Assembly (NCBI RefSeq): GCF_900089585.1
Contig: NZ_FLRH01000003.1
Location: 2,928,501 to 2,992,500 of the forward strand
Reading direction: 5' to 3'
Length of the DNA: 64,000 nucleotides
From: Micromonospora sediminicola
Lineage (GTDB): Bacteria > Actinomycetota > Actinomycetes > Mycobacteriales > Micromonosporaceae
Shown here: one piece after another, positions 17,553-25,005 of the stretch
Layout: each line of letters starts with the position of its first letter
How positions within the stretch are numbered: position 1 is the stretch's first letter
Position numbers and translations under genes: made by a program
Notes under the pieces: model-generated
The model's database searches: none
Told to the model about the DNA's origin: nothing
The model's input: the letters and a program-made list of their open reading frames with translations, nothing else

Positions 17553-17594
17553 GCTCTTCCGGGTCTGACCCCATGGGGTCAGACCCGGAAGAGC
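17553..17594. terminator. perfect 42-nt palindrome between convergent genes
   Basis: The arm GCTCTTCCGGGTCTGACCCC is followed by AT and the exact reverse complement of the arm, with no mismatch. It lies 17 bases after the SRPBCC stop and 83 bases before the FUSC stop (convergent), so a bidirectional terminator is the simplest reading. There is no T-tract, and a loopless palindrome is atypical. Confidence 0.6.
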
Positions 17595-17676
17595 ACCCGT
17601 ACTGCCGGCACCCCGGCTCCGTTACTTCAGTTCAGCGCGGGTGCGCGGCGCAGCAGCGTCCGGCGGGCGACGGCCG

Positions 17677-18855
17677 TCATCGCTGCGTGGCCTGCCGGAC
17701 CATCCGGTTGGCGTCGGTGCGGGAGATCGCGGTGGCGCGCAGCAGATCTCGGGCGATGGTGCGGATCTGGGCCATGACCACGGTTCCGGAGAGGCCCAGG
17801 CCGTCGCGCGCGGCGTGACCAGCCTGGTGGACGGCCCGCAGTGCGTGGTGTCGTGCCGAAGACGGTTCGCGCCCCCGCACGAACTCGGCGTGCAAACTTC
17901 CTACGGCGTGGCCCAGGTCGACGACGGCATGACCGAGGGCAGCCGGGATCGGCTCGTCGTCACTGATCGCCGTGTACGCGCGCCGGGCCAGGCCACGGGC
18001 ACCCAGCACGGCCCGGTCGACGTGTTCGGCGCCGATGCGATACTCCCGCAGAGTGCTGCGCCAGCGGAAGCGCTGCGGTGAGTACCTGACCACTTCGAGC
18101 CCACCCTGAACGGCGTCGGAGAGTTGGGTGAGCTGCGCCCCCATGCTTCGAAGTCCCTGGAGCGAGTCGGCGACGGCTGCCGGGTCGCGGCGGACCAGTG
18201 CGTGACCCACCTCGGTGAGCTGGTGGGACAGGTCGTCCAACTCCGGGCCGGCGGCGCGTTCGACGATGCGCAGGGGGTTGAGTGGTAACAGCAGGAGCAC
18301 CACGACCAGTGCGCTGGCGCCCCCGAGGACAGCGTTGAAGACCTGCGGCGCGTCGACCCGTTCGCTGGCGGGGGCAACGCTCGTCACCAGGACGGCGGTG
18401 CCGCCGGCCTGGGTGATCAGGCTGCCGCGTCCGACGACCGCGATGGCGGTCGCGATCGTGACCGCTGCGATCACCGCGATCTGCCAGGCTCCGCGGTCGA
18501 CGACCACGACGAGCCCGTCGGCGACGGCCGCGCCCAGCGCCACTCCCACGACGAGTTCGACCGTCCGCCGCAGTCGCTGCCCCGCGGCGGCAGCGACCGT
18601 GCCGACAGCGGCGATGGGCGCGAAGACCGGGTTGTTGTCGAGGGCGACGGCGCCGGCGGCCGTCCAGGCGAGACCGGCGGCGAGACCTGCCTGGATCGCG
18701 ACCACGAGGTAGATGCCCAGTTGACGGCGTCGATTGCGGAGGCTGGCTCGTCGTTGCGATCTCCACCGCCGGAGGACCGCCTCGGCGCGGGCGTCGTGGT
18801 CGCCGGTTCGGCCACCGGGTCGCCTGTCGGCGGAAGAGTCACTGCGCCCTCGCAT
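17677..18855 (-). CDS. FUSC-family membrane protein (aromatic-acid exporter-like), left copy
   Basis: 392 residues. A basic N-terminus leads into about six membrane helices (residues 45-200) including QLGIYLVVAIQAGLAAGLAW, VFAPIAAVGTVAAAAGQRLRRTVELVVGVALG and ITQAGGTAVLVTSVAP. The C-terminal half is a soluble helical domain. The fold fits the fusaric-acid-resistance/AaeB-like family of proton-driven exporters, though substrates of the actinobacterial branch are unknown. A clearly related, diverged copy lies at 47065-48264 in the opposite orientation. Single-gene unit. Confidence 0.82.
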   Translation of the reverse strand: MRGRSDSSADRRPGGRTGDHDARAEAVLRRWRSQRRASLRNRRRQLGIYLVVAIQAGLAAGLAWTAAGAVALDNNPVFAPIAAVGTVAAAAGQRLRRTVELVVGVALGAAVADGLVVVVDRGAWQIAVIAAVTIATAIAVVGRGSLITQAGGTAVLVTSVAPASERVDAPQVFNAVLGGASALVVVLLLLPLNPLRIVERAAGPELDDLSHQLTEVGHALVRRDPAAVADSLQGLRSMGAQLTQLSDAVQGGLEVVRYSPQRFRWRSTLREYRIGAEHVDRAVLGARGLARRAYTAISDDEPIPAALGHAVVDLGHAVGSLHAEFVRGREPSSARHHALRAVHQAGHAARDGLGLSGTVVMAQIRTIARDLLRATAISRTDANRMVRQATQR

Positions 18856-18946
18856 GACGCGAGATACCCGAACTTTCCGTGGACAAGCGGGCAGATCTCA
18901 CGTGCTCGCGTGAGCGGGCAGAGTGCCCGTTGACTGGATTCGGACG

Positions 18947-19435
18947 TCAGAGGGGACCGGTTGCTCCCGGGTCGAGACCGAGGTGTTCCAGTGCCGTGCT
19001 GCCCACCCACCCGTCGGTGACGGGAAAACCGTGGCACCGGCTGACGACACCACCGAGGGGAATGGCCCACACGTGCTCGACCAGGAGAATCAGGACGCCG
19101 CTGCCGGCCGGCATCTGCTGCCGCAGTGAACCGATTCGGCCGGCAATGAACAGGCCGTTGTCATCTGTCGCCGGCTCGCTGGTCAGCGACGCCTCCGCGC
19201 CCGCTTCCGTGATCAACCTGCTCAGCAGCCGTCCGGGCGTTCCCGACCAGGTCCGCGCCAGGTCGGAATCCGTAAGCTCCCGCATGGTCCGGTCCGGACG
19301 CATCGCGACGGACCACATGTCGAGCACATGAACGCAGGATTCGTCGCGCATGAGAGAGCACACCACGTCGTGCACCTCACGGGGAATTCGATCTCCGCGG
19401 AATCCGATCATCATCAGCTGCACCGGTCCGATCAC
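18947..19435 (-). CDS. DUF6325 family protein
   Basis: 162 residues from the GTG at 19435 with GGGAGGG upstream. It starts IGPVQLMMIGFRG, has VHVLDMWSVAMRPDRTMRELTDSDL, and ends with the family-typical GVLILLVEHVWAIPLGGVVSRCHG, a block found in DUF6325/DUF1269-like actinobacterial proteins. The glycine-rich, weakly hydrophobic middle may associate with the membrane, but a clear transmembrane helix is not obvious. In other genomes such proteins sit near small stress genes. Function unknown. Confidence 0.75.
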   Translation of the reverse strand: MIGPVQLMMIGFRGDRIPREVHDVVCSLMRDESCVHVLDMWSVAMRPDRTMRELTDSDLARTWSGTPGRLLSRLITEAGAEASLTSEPATDDNGLFIAGRIGSLRQQMPAGSGVLILLVEHVWAIPLGGVVSRCHGFPVTDGWVGSTALEHLGLDPGATGPL

Positions 19436-19783
19436 GTCGCCCTCCCAGTCGTCGAGGTCGACCCCGTGCGCCTGTCATGCCGGGGCGGAATCGACGGATT
19501 GGCGCTTCCGGGCTGCGGCGTGCGGGAATGGTGAGATGCCGCTGCGCAGACCACGCCCGGCGTCAGGGTGACCTGGCCGAGAGGCGGAGGCGTCGAGCAC
19601 GTTACCCACTCGCGAGGTCGAGCAGGGTGACGTTGTCGTCGACTACCCCGGAAGCGGAGGCGCTAACGCGGTCCGGGGCCGCCAAGCGTTTTCGAAATCT
19701 CTGGCCGGCACCCATCTGCGTATCACAAGCTTCGATGGAAGCGCTCCCATTTCGCTCCACCACACCAGCTTTGGGGATTGCGA
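19436..19783 (+). other. upstream region of the GH5 gene (island left border)
   Basis: No credible gene on either strand; long antisense frames here are shadows. It holds the regulatory sites at 19690-19749. The base composition becomes more AT-rich just before the start (gagaattttttccat), as expected for a promoter-proximal leader. Confidence 0.55.
19690..19749 (+). promoter_or_regulatory. dual operator region of GH5: TTTCGAAA plus CebR-like box
   Basis: TTTCGAAA (19690-19697) is followed 36 bp later by a -10-like CAAGCT (19726-19731). TGGAAGCGCTCCCA (19736-19749) differs at one position from TGGGAGCGCTCCCA, the operator of the cellulose-utilisation repressor CebR/CelR in actinomycetes. It would sit at about the transcription start. 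Two repressors could thus control this gene. Confidence 0.65.
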
Positions 19784-21865
19784 ATGAGAATTTTTTCCAT
19801 CCGATGTCATCCGCGCTCTCCCGTCATGCGACGAGGAGTCGCCCGGATGCTCGTTGCCGTCGTGGCCGCTGCGACGATGCTCGCGCCCAACGGCGCGCAG
19901 GCGCAGCCTGTTGCCTCGCTCATGGTCGACGGGTCTGTGGCGGCGCCCGCCGCCGGCGACGACTGGCTGCACGTCCAGGGAAACCAGATCGTCGACGCCG
20001 CCGGCAACGCGGTCTGGTTGACCGGAACGAACTGGTTCGGGTTCAACGCCACCGAACGGGTCTTCCACGGCCTGTGGTCGGGCAACATCACCGACATCAC
20101 CAGGTCGATGGCGAACCGTGGAATCAACATCGTCCGGGTGCCGATCTCCGCCCAACTGCTGCTCGAGTGGCGCAACGGCCAGGCCGCGGTGCCGTCCGGA
20201 GTGAACACCTGGGCCAATCCCGAACTGGCCGGTATGACCACGCTTCAGGTCTGGGACTATTTCCTCCAGTTGTGTGCCCGCTTCGGCATCAAGGTCCTGC
20301 TCGACGTGCACAGCGCCGAGGCGGACAACTCGGGCCACCTCTATCCGGTCTGGTGGAAGGGCAGCGTCACCCCGGAGCTGTTCTACCAGGCGTGGGAGTG
20401 GGTGGCCAACCGCTACAAGAACAACGACACGCTCGTGGCGATGGACATCAAGAACGAGCCGCACGGCAAGCACACCGAGTCGCCCCGGGCGAAGTGGAAC
20501 GGGTCCACCGACCAGGACAACTTCAAGAACACCTGCCAGGTGGCGGGACGCCGGATCCTCGCGCTCAACCCGAACGTGCTCATCCTCTGCGAGGGCATCG
20601 AGATCTATCCGCGAGACGGCGTGAGCTGGAACTCCACCGTCGAGGGCGACTACCACTTCAACTGGTGGGGCGGCAACCTGCGCGGCGTCCGCCAGTATCC
20701 GGTCGACCTCGGGTCCCAGCAGGACCAGCTCGTCTACTCGCCGCACGACTACGGACCCTTGGTCTGGGAGCAGCCCTGGTTCCAGAAGCCGTTCGACAGG
20801 GCCACGCTCACCGCGGACGTGTGGGACCCGAACTGGCTCTACATCCACAAGCAGAACATCGCGCCGCTGCTGATCGGGGAGTGGGGCGGCCGGCTCGGGC
20901 AGGACGCCCGACAGGACCGCTGGATGACCGCGCTGCGGGACACCATCGTCGAGCACCGGCTGCACCAGACGTTCTGGGTGTTGAACCCGAACTCGGGTGA
21001 CACCGGCGGGCTGCTGCTCGACGACTGGAAGACCTGGGACGAGCAGAAGTACGCGTTGCTCAAGCCGGCCCTCTGGCAGCACGGCGGCAAGTTCGTCAGC
21101 CTGGACCACCAGGTGCCACTGGGCGGCGTCGGTTCGACGACCGGCAAGAGCGTCTCCGACGTCTACGGAGGCGGTGGCGGTGACACCAGCCCACCCAGCG
21201 CGCCGGCCGGGCTGCGCTCCACCGGCGTGACGGCCTCGTCGGTCGCGCTGGCCTGGAGCGCCTCGACCGACAACGTCGGCGTCACCGGCTACGACGTCTA
21301 CCGCGAGGGCGCGAAGGTCAACGGCTCTCCGGTCGTCGGCACCGCCTACTCCGACGTCGGCCTCACCGCCGGCACGGCGTACCGCTACACCGTGCGTGCC
21401 CGGGATGCCGCCGGCAATGTGTCCGCGCCGTCCGCCGCGCTCACCGTGACCACCAGCGGGGGAGGCGGCGGCCCGACGACGACGATCATCGGGCAGGCGT
21501 CCGGCCGGTGCGTGGACGTGTCCGGTGGGCGCACCGCCGACGGGACGGTGGTCCAACTCTGGGACTGCCTCGACAACCAGGCGCAGCAGTGGCGGCGGTC
21601 CGGCAACACGTTCGTCAACCCCAATTCCGGCAAGTGCCTGGACGTCTCTGGTGGACGTACCGCCAACGGCAGCGTGGTGCAGTTGTGGACCTGCTTGAAC
21701 AACGGCGCCCAGCAGTGGGTGGTCAACAGCGACGGCTCGGTGGCCAACCCGAACTCGGGCAAGTGCCTGGACGCGGTCGAGTACGGGACGACCAACGGCA
21801 CGCGACTGCAGATCTGGGACTGCGGCCGGCCGCTGGGCGGCAACCAGCGGTGGCGCCTGAGCTGA
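19784..21865 (+). CDS. secreted GH5 endoglucanase with FN3 and CBM13 domains
   Basis: 693 residues from ATG 19784 (GGGG upstream); an in-frame ATG at 19826 is an alternative. A signal peptide ends near AQAQP. Residues about 48-400 are a GH5 (beta/alpha)8 domain: VWLTGTNWFGF, the acid/base Glu in MDIKNEPHG (E225) and the nucleophile Glu in LLIGEWGG (E366). A short Gly linker, one fibronectin-III domain (about 415-500, PSAPAGLRSTGVTASSVALAW), another Gly linker and a three-repeat ricin-type CBM13 (about 510-693, GRCVDVSGG..., GKCLDVSGG..., GKCLDAVEY...) follow. It cleaves internal beta-1,4-glucan bonds; other GH5 specificities such as mannanase are possible. The CebR-like operator upstream supports cellulose control. 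Confidence 0.9.
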   Translation: MRIFSIRCHPRSPVMRRGVARMLVAVVAAATMLAPNGAQAQPVASLMVDGSVAAPAAGDDWLHVQGNQIVDAAGNAVWLTGTNWFGFNATERVFHGLWSGNITDITRSMANRGINIVRVPISAQLLLEWRNGQAAVPSGVNTWANPELAGMTTLQVWDYFLQLCARFGIKVLLDVHSAEADNSGHLYPVWWKGSVTPELFYQAWEWVANRYKNNDTLVAMDIKNEPHGKHTESPRAKWNGSTDQDNFKNTCQVAGRRILALNPNVLILCEGIEIYPRDGVSWNSTVEGDYHFNWWGGNLRGVRQYPVDLGSQQDQLVYSPHDYGPLVWEQPWFQKPFDRATLTADVWDPNWLYIHKQNIAPLLIGEWGGRLGQDARQDRWMTALRDTIVEHRLHQTFWVLNPNSGDTGGLLLDDWKTWDEQKYALLKPALWQHGGKFVSLDHQVPLGGVGSTTGKSVSDVYGGGGGDTSPPSAPAGLRSTGVTASSVALAWSASTDNVGVTGYDVYREGAKVNGSPVVGTAYSDVGLTAGTAYRYTVRARDAAGNVSAPSAALTVTTSGGGGGPTTTIIGQASGRCVDVSGGRTADGTVVQLWDCLDNQAQQWRRSGNTFVNPNSGKCLDVSGGRTANGSVVQLWTCLNNGAQQWVVNSDGSVANPNSGKCLDAVEYGTTNGTRLQIWDCGRPLGGNQRWRLS

Positions 21866-21880
21866 CGCGTCGTTGAGCGG

Positions 21881-21933
21881 CACGGCGTCCCGCCCCGCGG
21901 CCCACCTCGGACCGGCCCGGACGGGACGCCGTG
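21881..21933. terminator. bidirectional stem-loop terminator
   Basis: A perfect 12-bp stem (CACGGCGTCCCG / CGGGACGCCGTG) with a 29-base loop lies between the converging GH5 and serine-protease genes, 15 and 12 bases from their respective stops. Confidence 0.65.
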
Positions 21934-21945
21934 TCACGCCCCGAA

Positions 21946-23484
21946 TCAGCCGGTGCGCCACTTCTGGTTGGCGGTGCCGGCACACTCCCAGAGAATGAGT
22001 CGCGCGCCGTCGTTGCCGTTCCAGTCCTTGATGTCGACGCACTTGTTGGCCTGGGGGTTGACCAGGTCCCCGGCAGCCGAGAGCACGAACTGCTGGGCGG
22101 GGTTGCCGCTGCAGTTGGCGATCTGGATGACCGCGCCGTTGTCCCGGGATCCCCAGGCGACGTCCATGCACTTGTTGTTCTGCGTGCGTAGGCTGCCGCC
22201 GGTGAACGTCCACCCCTGGGCCGCCGTGCCGTTGCAGGTCCAGGTCTGCAACGGAACTCCGTCGGCGAAGTTCGAGTTGGGCACGTCGATGCACTTGTTG
22301 TTCCAGTTGCTGATGATCCGGGTGCCGGCGCCGCCCCCGCCGGTGGTGACCAGGCTCAGTCCGTAGACGCCGAGGATCTCGTTGACCGGCTGGAACCACA
22401 TCGTGCCGCCGGTGGAGCAGTTGCCCGATCCGCCGGAGGTGACTCCCTGGGCCTGGTCCCCGGATAGCCAGGCGCCGCCGGAGTCGCCGCCCTCGGCGCA
22501 GGCGTTGCTGCGACTGAGCCCGTAGACGGCGCCCTGCGCATAGTTGACCGTCTCCTCCCGCCCCAGCAGCGTCCCGCAGCGCCAGCCGGTCGTGCGTCCC
22601 GACCGGCACACCGAACTGCCGATCACCGCGTCGCGGGAGCCGGCGACAGGAGCGTTGCCGCCGGCGTAGTTGTTCACCCAGGGGCGCGGCGTCCAGTCGG
22701 CGGTGGTGCGCACCCAGGCGTAGTCGTTGCCGGGGAAGGACGAGCCGGCGAAGGTGCCCTGGGCGACGTTGTTGAAGCCACGGGTGGGGCTGCCGGTGCC
22801 TCCGCAGTGTCCGGCGGTGACGAACCCGCCCACCACCGCGAAGCCGACGGAGCAGAGCACGTTGCCGTTGATGACGAACTGGTCGCCGCCGCGGATGTCG
22901 TACATCGGGCGGGGTGCGTCGGGTGCCGGCGCGTAGCGGACCAGCGCGTCGGCGAGGCCGGCGCCGCGCACGAACGCTCGGCCGACGCGTTCCTGCCCCG
23001 GCGCGACCCGCACCACCATCTCGTTGGCGGCGACGTCCACGTACCATCCCCGGGCGGCGGCGCCGGGCGGCCGGCCGGCGGCGCTGCGGTCCAGGGCGGT
23101 GCGCGCCGAGGTCAGACTCGTGAGCGTTCGAGGGACGAGCCGGGGCCGGGCGCCCTCGGCCCGGACCGCGTCGGCCGCGGACGCTTCGGTGACGGCGACC
23201 GTGAGGGGGCCGTCCGCCTCCAGCCACGAGCCGGCGTACCGGGTGCCGAGGTGCGAGCGCAGCCGGCGGTCGACCACCGCCGCGGCGGCCTCGGCCGTGA
23301 GTCGGGCGGTGAGTTGATCGTCGGTCAGGTGCAGGTCGCGGCGCATCGCGGCCGCCATGCCGGCCGGCGGTCCGGTCACCGCCGGGCGCGCCCCGGCTTC
23401 GTGCGCGGCGGGTGCCGCCGTCGGGGCCGCCGGGATCGACAGCCCAAGCGTCACGGCGGTGAGCAGCGCCATTGTCCTGATCAT
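21946..23484 (-). CDS. secreted S1E serine protease (streptogrisin-like) with CBM13 domain
   Basis: 512 residues, with GGAAGGAG upstream of ATG 23484. It has a signal peptide (to about residue 27), then an alpha-lytic-type prodomain (about 40-190) that normally chaperones folding and is removed. The mature protease starts near DIRGGDQFVING and has the full triad: H226 in VTAGHC, D254 in GNDYAWV and S335 in EGGDSGG. After a Gly linker comes a ricin-type CBM13 (about 388-512) with repeats NNKCIDV, NNKCMDV and ANKCVDI. A protease tethered to polysaccharide inside a glycanase island is unusual; it may attack wall glycoproteins or process the neighbouring enzymes. It has its own promoter with an AGCGCT-type operator. 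Confidence 0.9.
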   Translation of the reverse strand: MIRTMALLTAVTLGLSIPAAPTAAPAAHEAGARPAVTGPPAGMAAAMRRDLHLTDDQLTARLTAEAAAAVVDRRLRSHLGTRYAGSWLEADGPLTVAVTEASAADAVRAEGARPRLVPRTLTSLTSARTALDRSAAGRPPGAAARGWYVDVAANEMVVRVAPGQERVGRAFVRGAGLADALVRYAPAPDAPRPMYDIRGGDQFVINGNVLCSVGFAVVGGFVTAGHCGGTGSPTRGFNNVAQGTFAGSSFPGNDYAWVRTTADWTPRPWVNNYAGGNAPVAGSRDAVIGSSVCRSGRTTGWRCGTLLGREETVNYAQGAVYGLSRSNACAEGGDSGGAWLSGDQAQGVTSGGSGNCSTGGTMWFQPVNEILGVYGLSLVTTGGGGAGTRIISNWNNKCIDVPNSNFADGVPLQTWTCNGTAAQGWTFTGGSLRTQNNKCMDVAWGSRDNGAVIQIANCSGNPAQQFVLSAAGDLVNPQANKCVDIKDWNGNDGARLILWECAGTANQKWRTG

Positions 23485-23528
23485 CGAACTCCTTCCGGTT
23501 GTTCGCGGACACGTCGGAGGCGACGCGG

Positions 23529-23569
23529 GAGAGCGCTCTCAGCGTGAAACCGTAAAGAGTCCTTGTCAA
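23529..23569 (-). promoter_or_regulatory. promoter of the S1 protease with GAGAGCGCTCTC operator
   Basis: Reading the minus strand: TTGACA (23569-23564), a 17-base spacer, CACGCT (23546-23541), then at once the perfect 12-bp palindrome GAGAGCGCTCTC (23540-23529). The palindrome covers the predicted start point and shares the AGCGCT core with the CebR-like box of the GH5 gene. Confidence 0.65.
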
Positions 23570-23649
23570 TAGAGAACCCTCGATTTGTTTCGTGGGTGGC
23601 GGCTCGCCCCGCCGGCTCGACGGGACGAGCGCCGGTCACCGCCCGGACG

Positions 23650-24810
23650 TCAGCGGAAGCTCCACGTCTGGTTGGACTGGTGGCTGCCGCAGTCCCAGAT
23701 GATCAAGCGGGTGCCGTTGGCGGTGCCCCAGCCATCGGCGTCGAGGCACTTGCCGGACTGCGGGTTGCGCAGGTTGCCGTCGACGGTCAGCCACCGCTGC
23801 GCGCCGTTGTCGAGGCAGGTCCACAGCTGCACCACCGTGCCGCCGGCCGTCCGCCCGCCGGAGACGTCGAGGCACTTGTTCGTGGCGGTGTTGACCAGCG
23901 TGTTGCCCTGCCAGCGCCAGCGCACCTCCGGGCCGCCGTGGCAGTCCCAGAGCTGTACCCGGGTGCCGTCGGCGCTGCGCCCGCCGGAGACGTCGACGCA
24001 GCGGCCGGATCCGGCACCGGCGATCATCCGGTCCGGCTGGACCGGCAGGCCGGGGACGCCACGCCGGTTGCCGAGCGTCCATGCCTTCGCGCCGAGGCCG
24101 AGGTTGCCCGGGATGGTGCCGTTGAGGAAGTCGCGGTACCAGCCGATCCAGTACGGAAGTCCGTACTGGTTCCGGGTGTAGCCGTGGTCGGCGGCGGAGT
24201 GCAGGTCGACCGCGCCGGGGACGCCACGCTGCTGGAAGTAGTACTGCTCGCCGAGTTGGTGCAGCATCTCGTGCACCCAGCCGGCCAGCGCGTCCTGGTT
24301 GTAGCCCAGGTCGTCACGGGCGTTGACGCTGCTCCAGCCGGTGTTGTGCGGCCCGGGCACGCCGCTGGAGAAGTAGGCGTGCGGTCGGAACGCGTTGTAG
24401 ACGAAGACGCCGTCCCACTCCTTGGGGTGGACGAACTCGGCGACGTCCTCCGGGATGTTGCCGGGCTCGACCATCAGGCCCGCGTACCCGATCGAGGTGA
24501 GCGGTCGCGGTGAGACCACCACCTGGGTGTTCATGTCCACGGCGCCGTTGGTCAGGTCCTCGACCATGCGCGGGAACGTGCCGAGGAAGGCGGTGCTGGC
24601 CGCGTCGACCTGTGCCGGGCTGAGCGTGGCCGACAGGTTGGGTACCCGCGACACCGGCTTGACGATCATCAGGAAGCGCAGCGACACCTGGGGTGCGGCC
24701 GCCGCGGCATGCGCCGGCGGCGTACCGGTTCCGGCCCCCGGCAGAGCTGCCGCGCCGAGCACGACCGTCACGGCCGTGCGGAGCAGCCGCCGGATCAGGG
24801 ATGACGTCAT
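23650..24810 (-). CDS. secreted zinc metalloprotease with CBM13 domain
   Basis: 386 residues. A signal peptide runs to about residue 36 (ending AHAAAAA). The catalytic part (about 40-260) has WVHEMLHQLGEQYYF, a HExxHxxGE zinc motif: H180, E181, H184 with E188 as probable third ligand. The rest of this domain does not match a family I can name with confidence. A ricin-type CBM13 follows (about 262-386) with GRCVDVSGG, NKCLDVSGG and GKCLDADGW repeats. With the neighbouring S1 protease it forms a pair of carbohydrate-anchored peptidases. A TTTCGAAA operator lies about 130 bases upstream of its start, so it is probably controlled with the glycanases. Confidence 0.78.
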   Translation of the reverse strand: MTSSLIRRLLRTAVTVVLGAAALPGAGTGTPPAHAAAAAPQVSLRFLMIVKPVSRVPNLSATLSPAQVDAASTAFLGTFPRMVEDLTNGAVDMNTQVVVSPRPLTSIGYAGLMVEPGNIPEDVAEFVHPKEWDGVFVYNAFRPHAYFSSGVPGPHNTGWSSVNARDDLGYNQDALAGWVHEMLHQLGEQYYFQQRGVPGAVDLHSAADHGYTRNQYGLPYWIGWYRDFLNGTIPGNLGLGAKAWTLGNRRGVPGLPVQPDRMIAGAGSGRCVDVSGGRSADGTRVQLWDCHGGPEVRWRWQGNTLVNTATNKCLDVSGGRTAGGTVVQLWTCLDNGAQRWLTVDGNLRNPQSGKCLDADGWGTANGTRLIIWDCGSHQSNQTWSFR

Positions 24811-24936
24811 GGATGGATCTCCGATCCCGGCGGGCGTTGGGGCGCGGGCCCGCGGCGGCCCGTCCGCCGGCCCGCGCCGGTGCGGGCCCGGCGAGGCTGT
24901 GACAAGTGTCGATCGACGGGCGCGCTGTGCCGAGAC

Positions 24937-24946
24937 GTTTCGAAAC
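24937..24946 (-). promoter_or_regulatory. GTTTCGAAAC operator upstream of the CBM13 metalloprotease
   Basis: A perfect 10-bp palindrome GTTTCGAAAC lies 127 bases upstream of the minus-strand start at 24810 and 60 bases past the stop of the GH2 gene. It is identical to the sites at 35224 and 38079. Confidence 0.6.
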
Positions 24947-25005
24947 CTCAGCGCCGACGGTGGTCCGGGACGCCAATGTCGTTCCGGCGTCCCGGACCGT
25001 CCAGG

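Noticed and set aside
19643..23569. A minus-strand frame of about 1300 codons across the GH5 gene
   Set aside because: It is the antisense shadow of the GH5 gene and parts of the protease gene. Its composition is Arg/Gly/Pro-rich and matches no family; the GH5 reading has catalytic motifs and a signal peptide.
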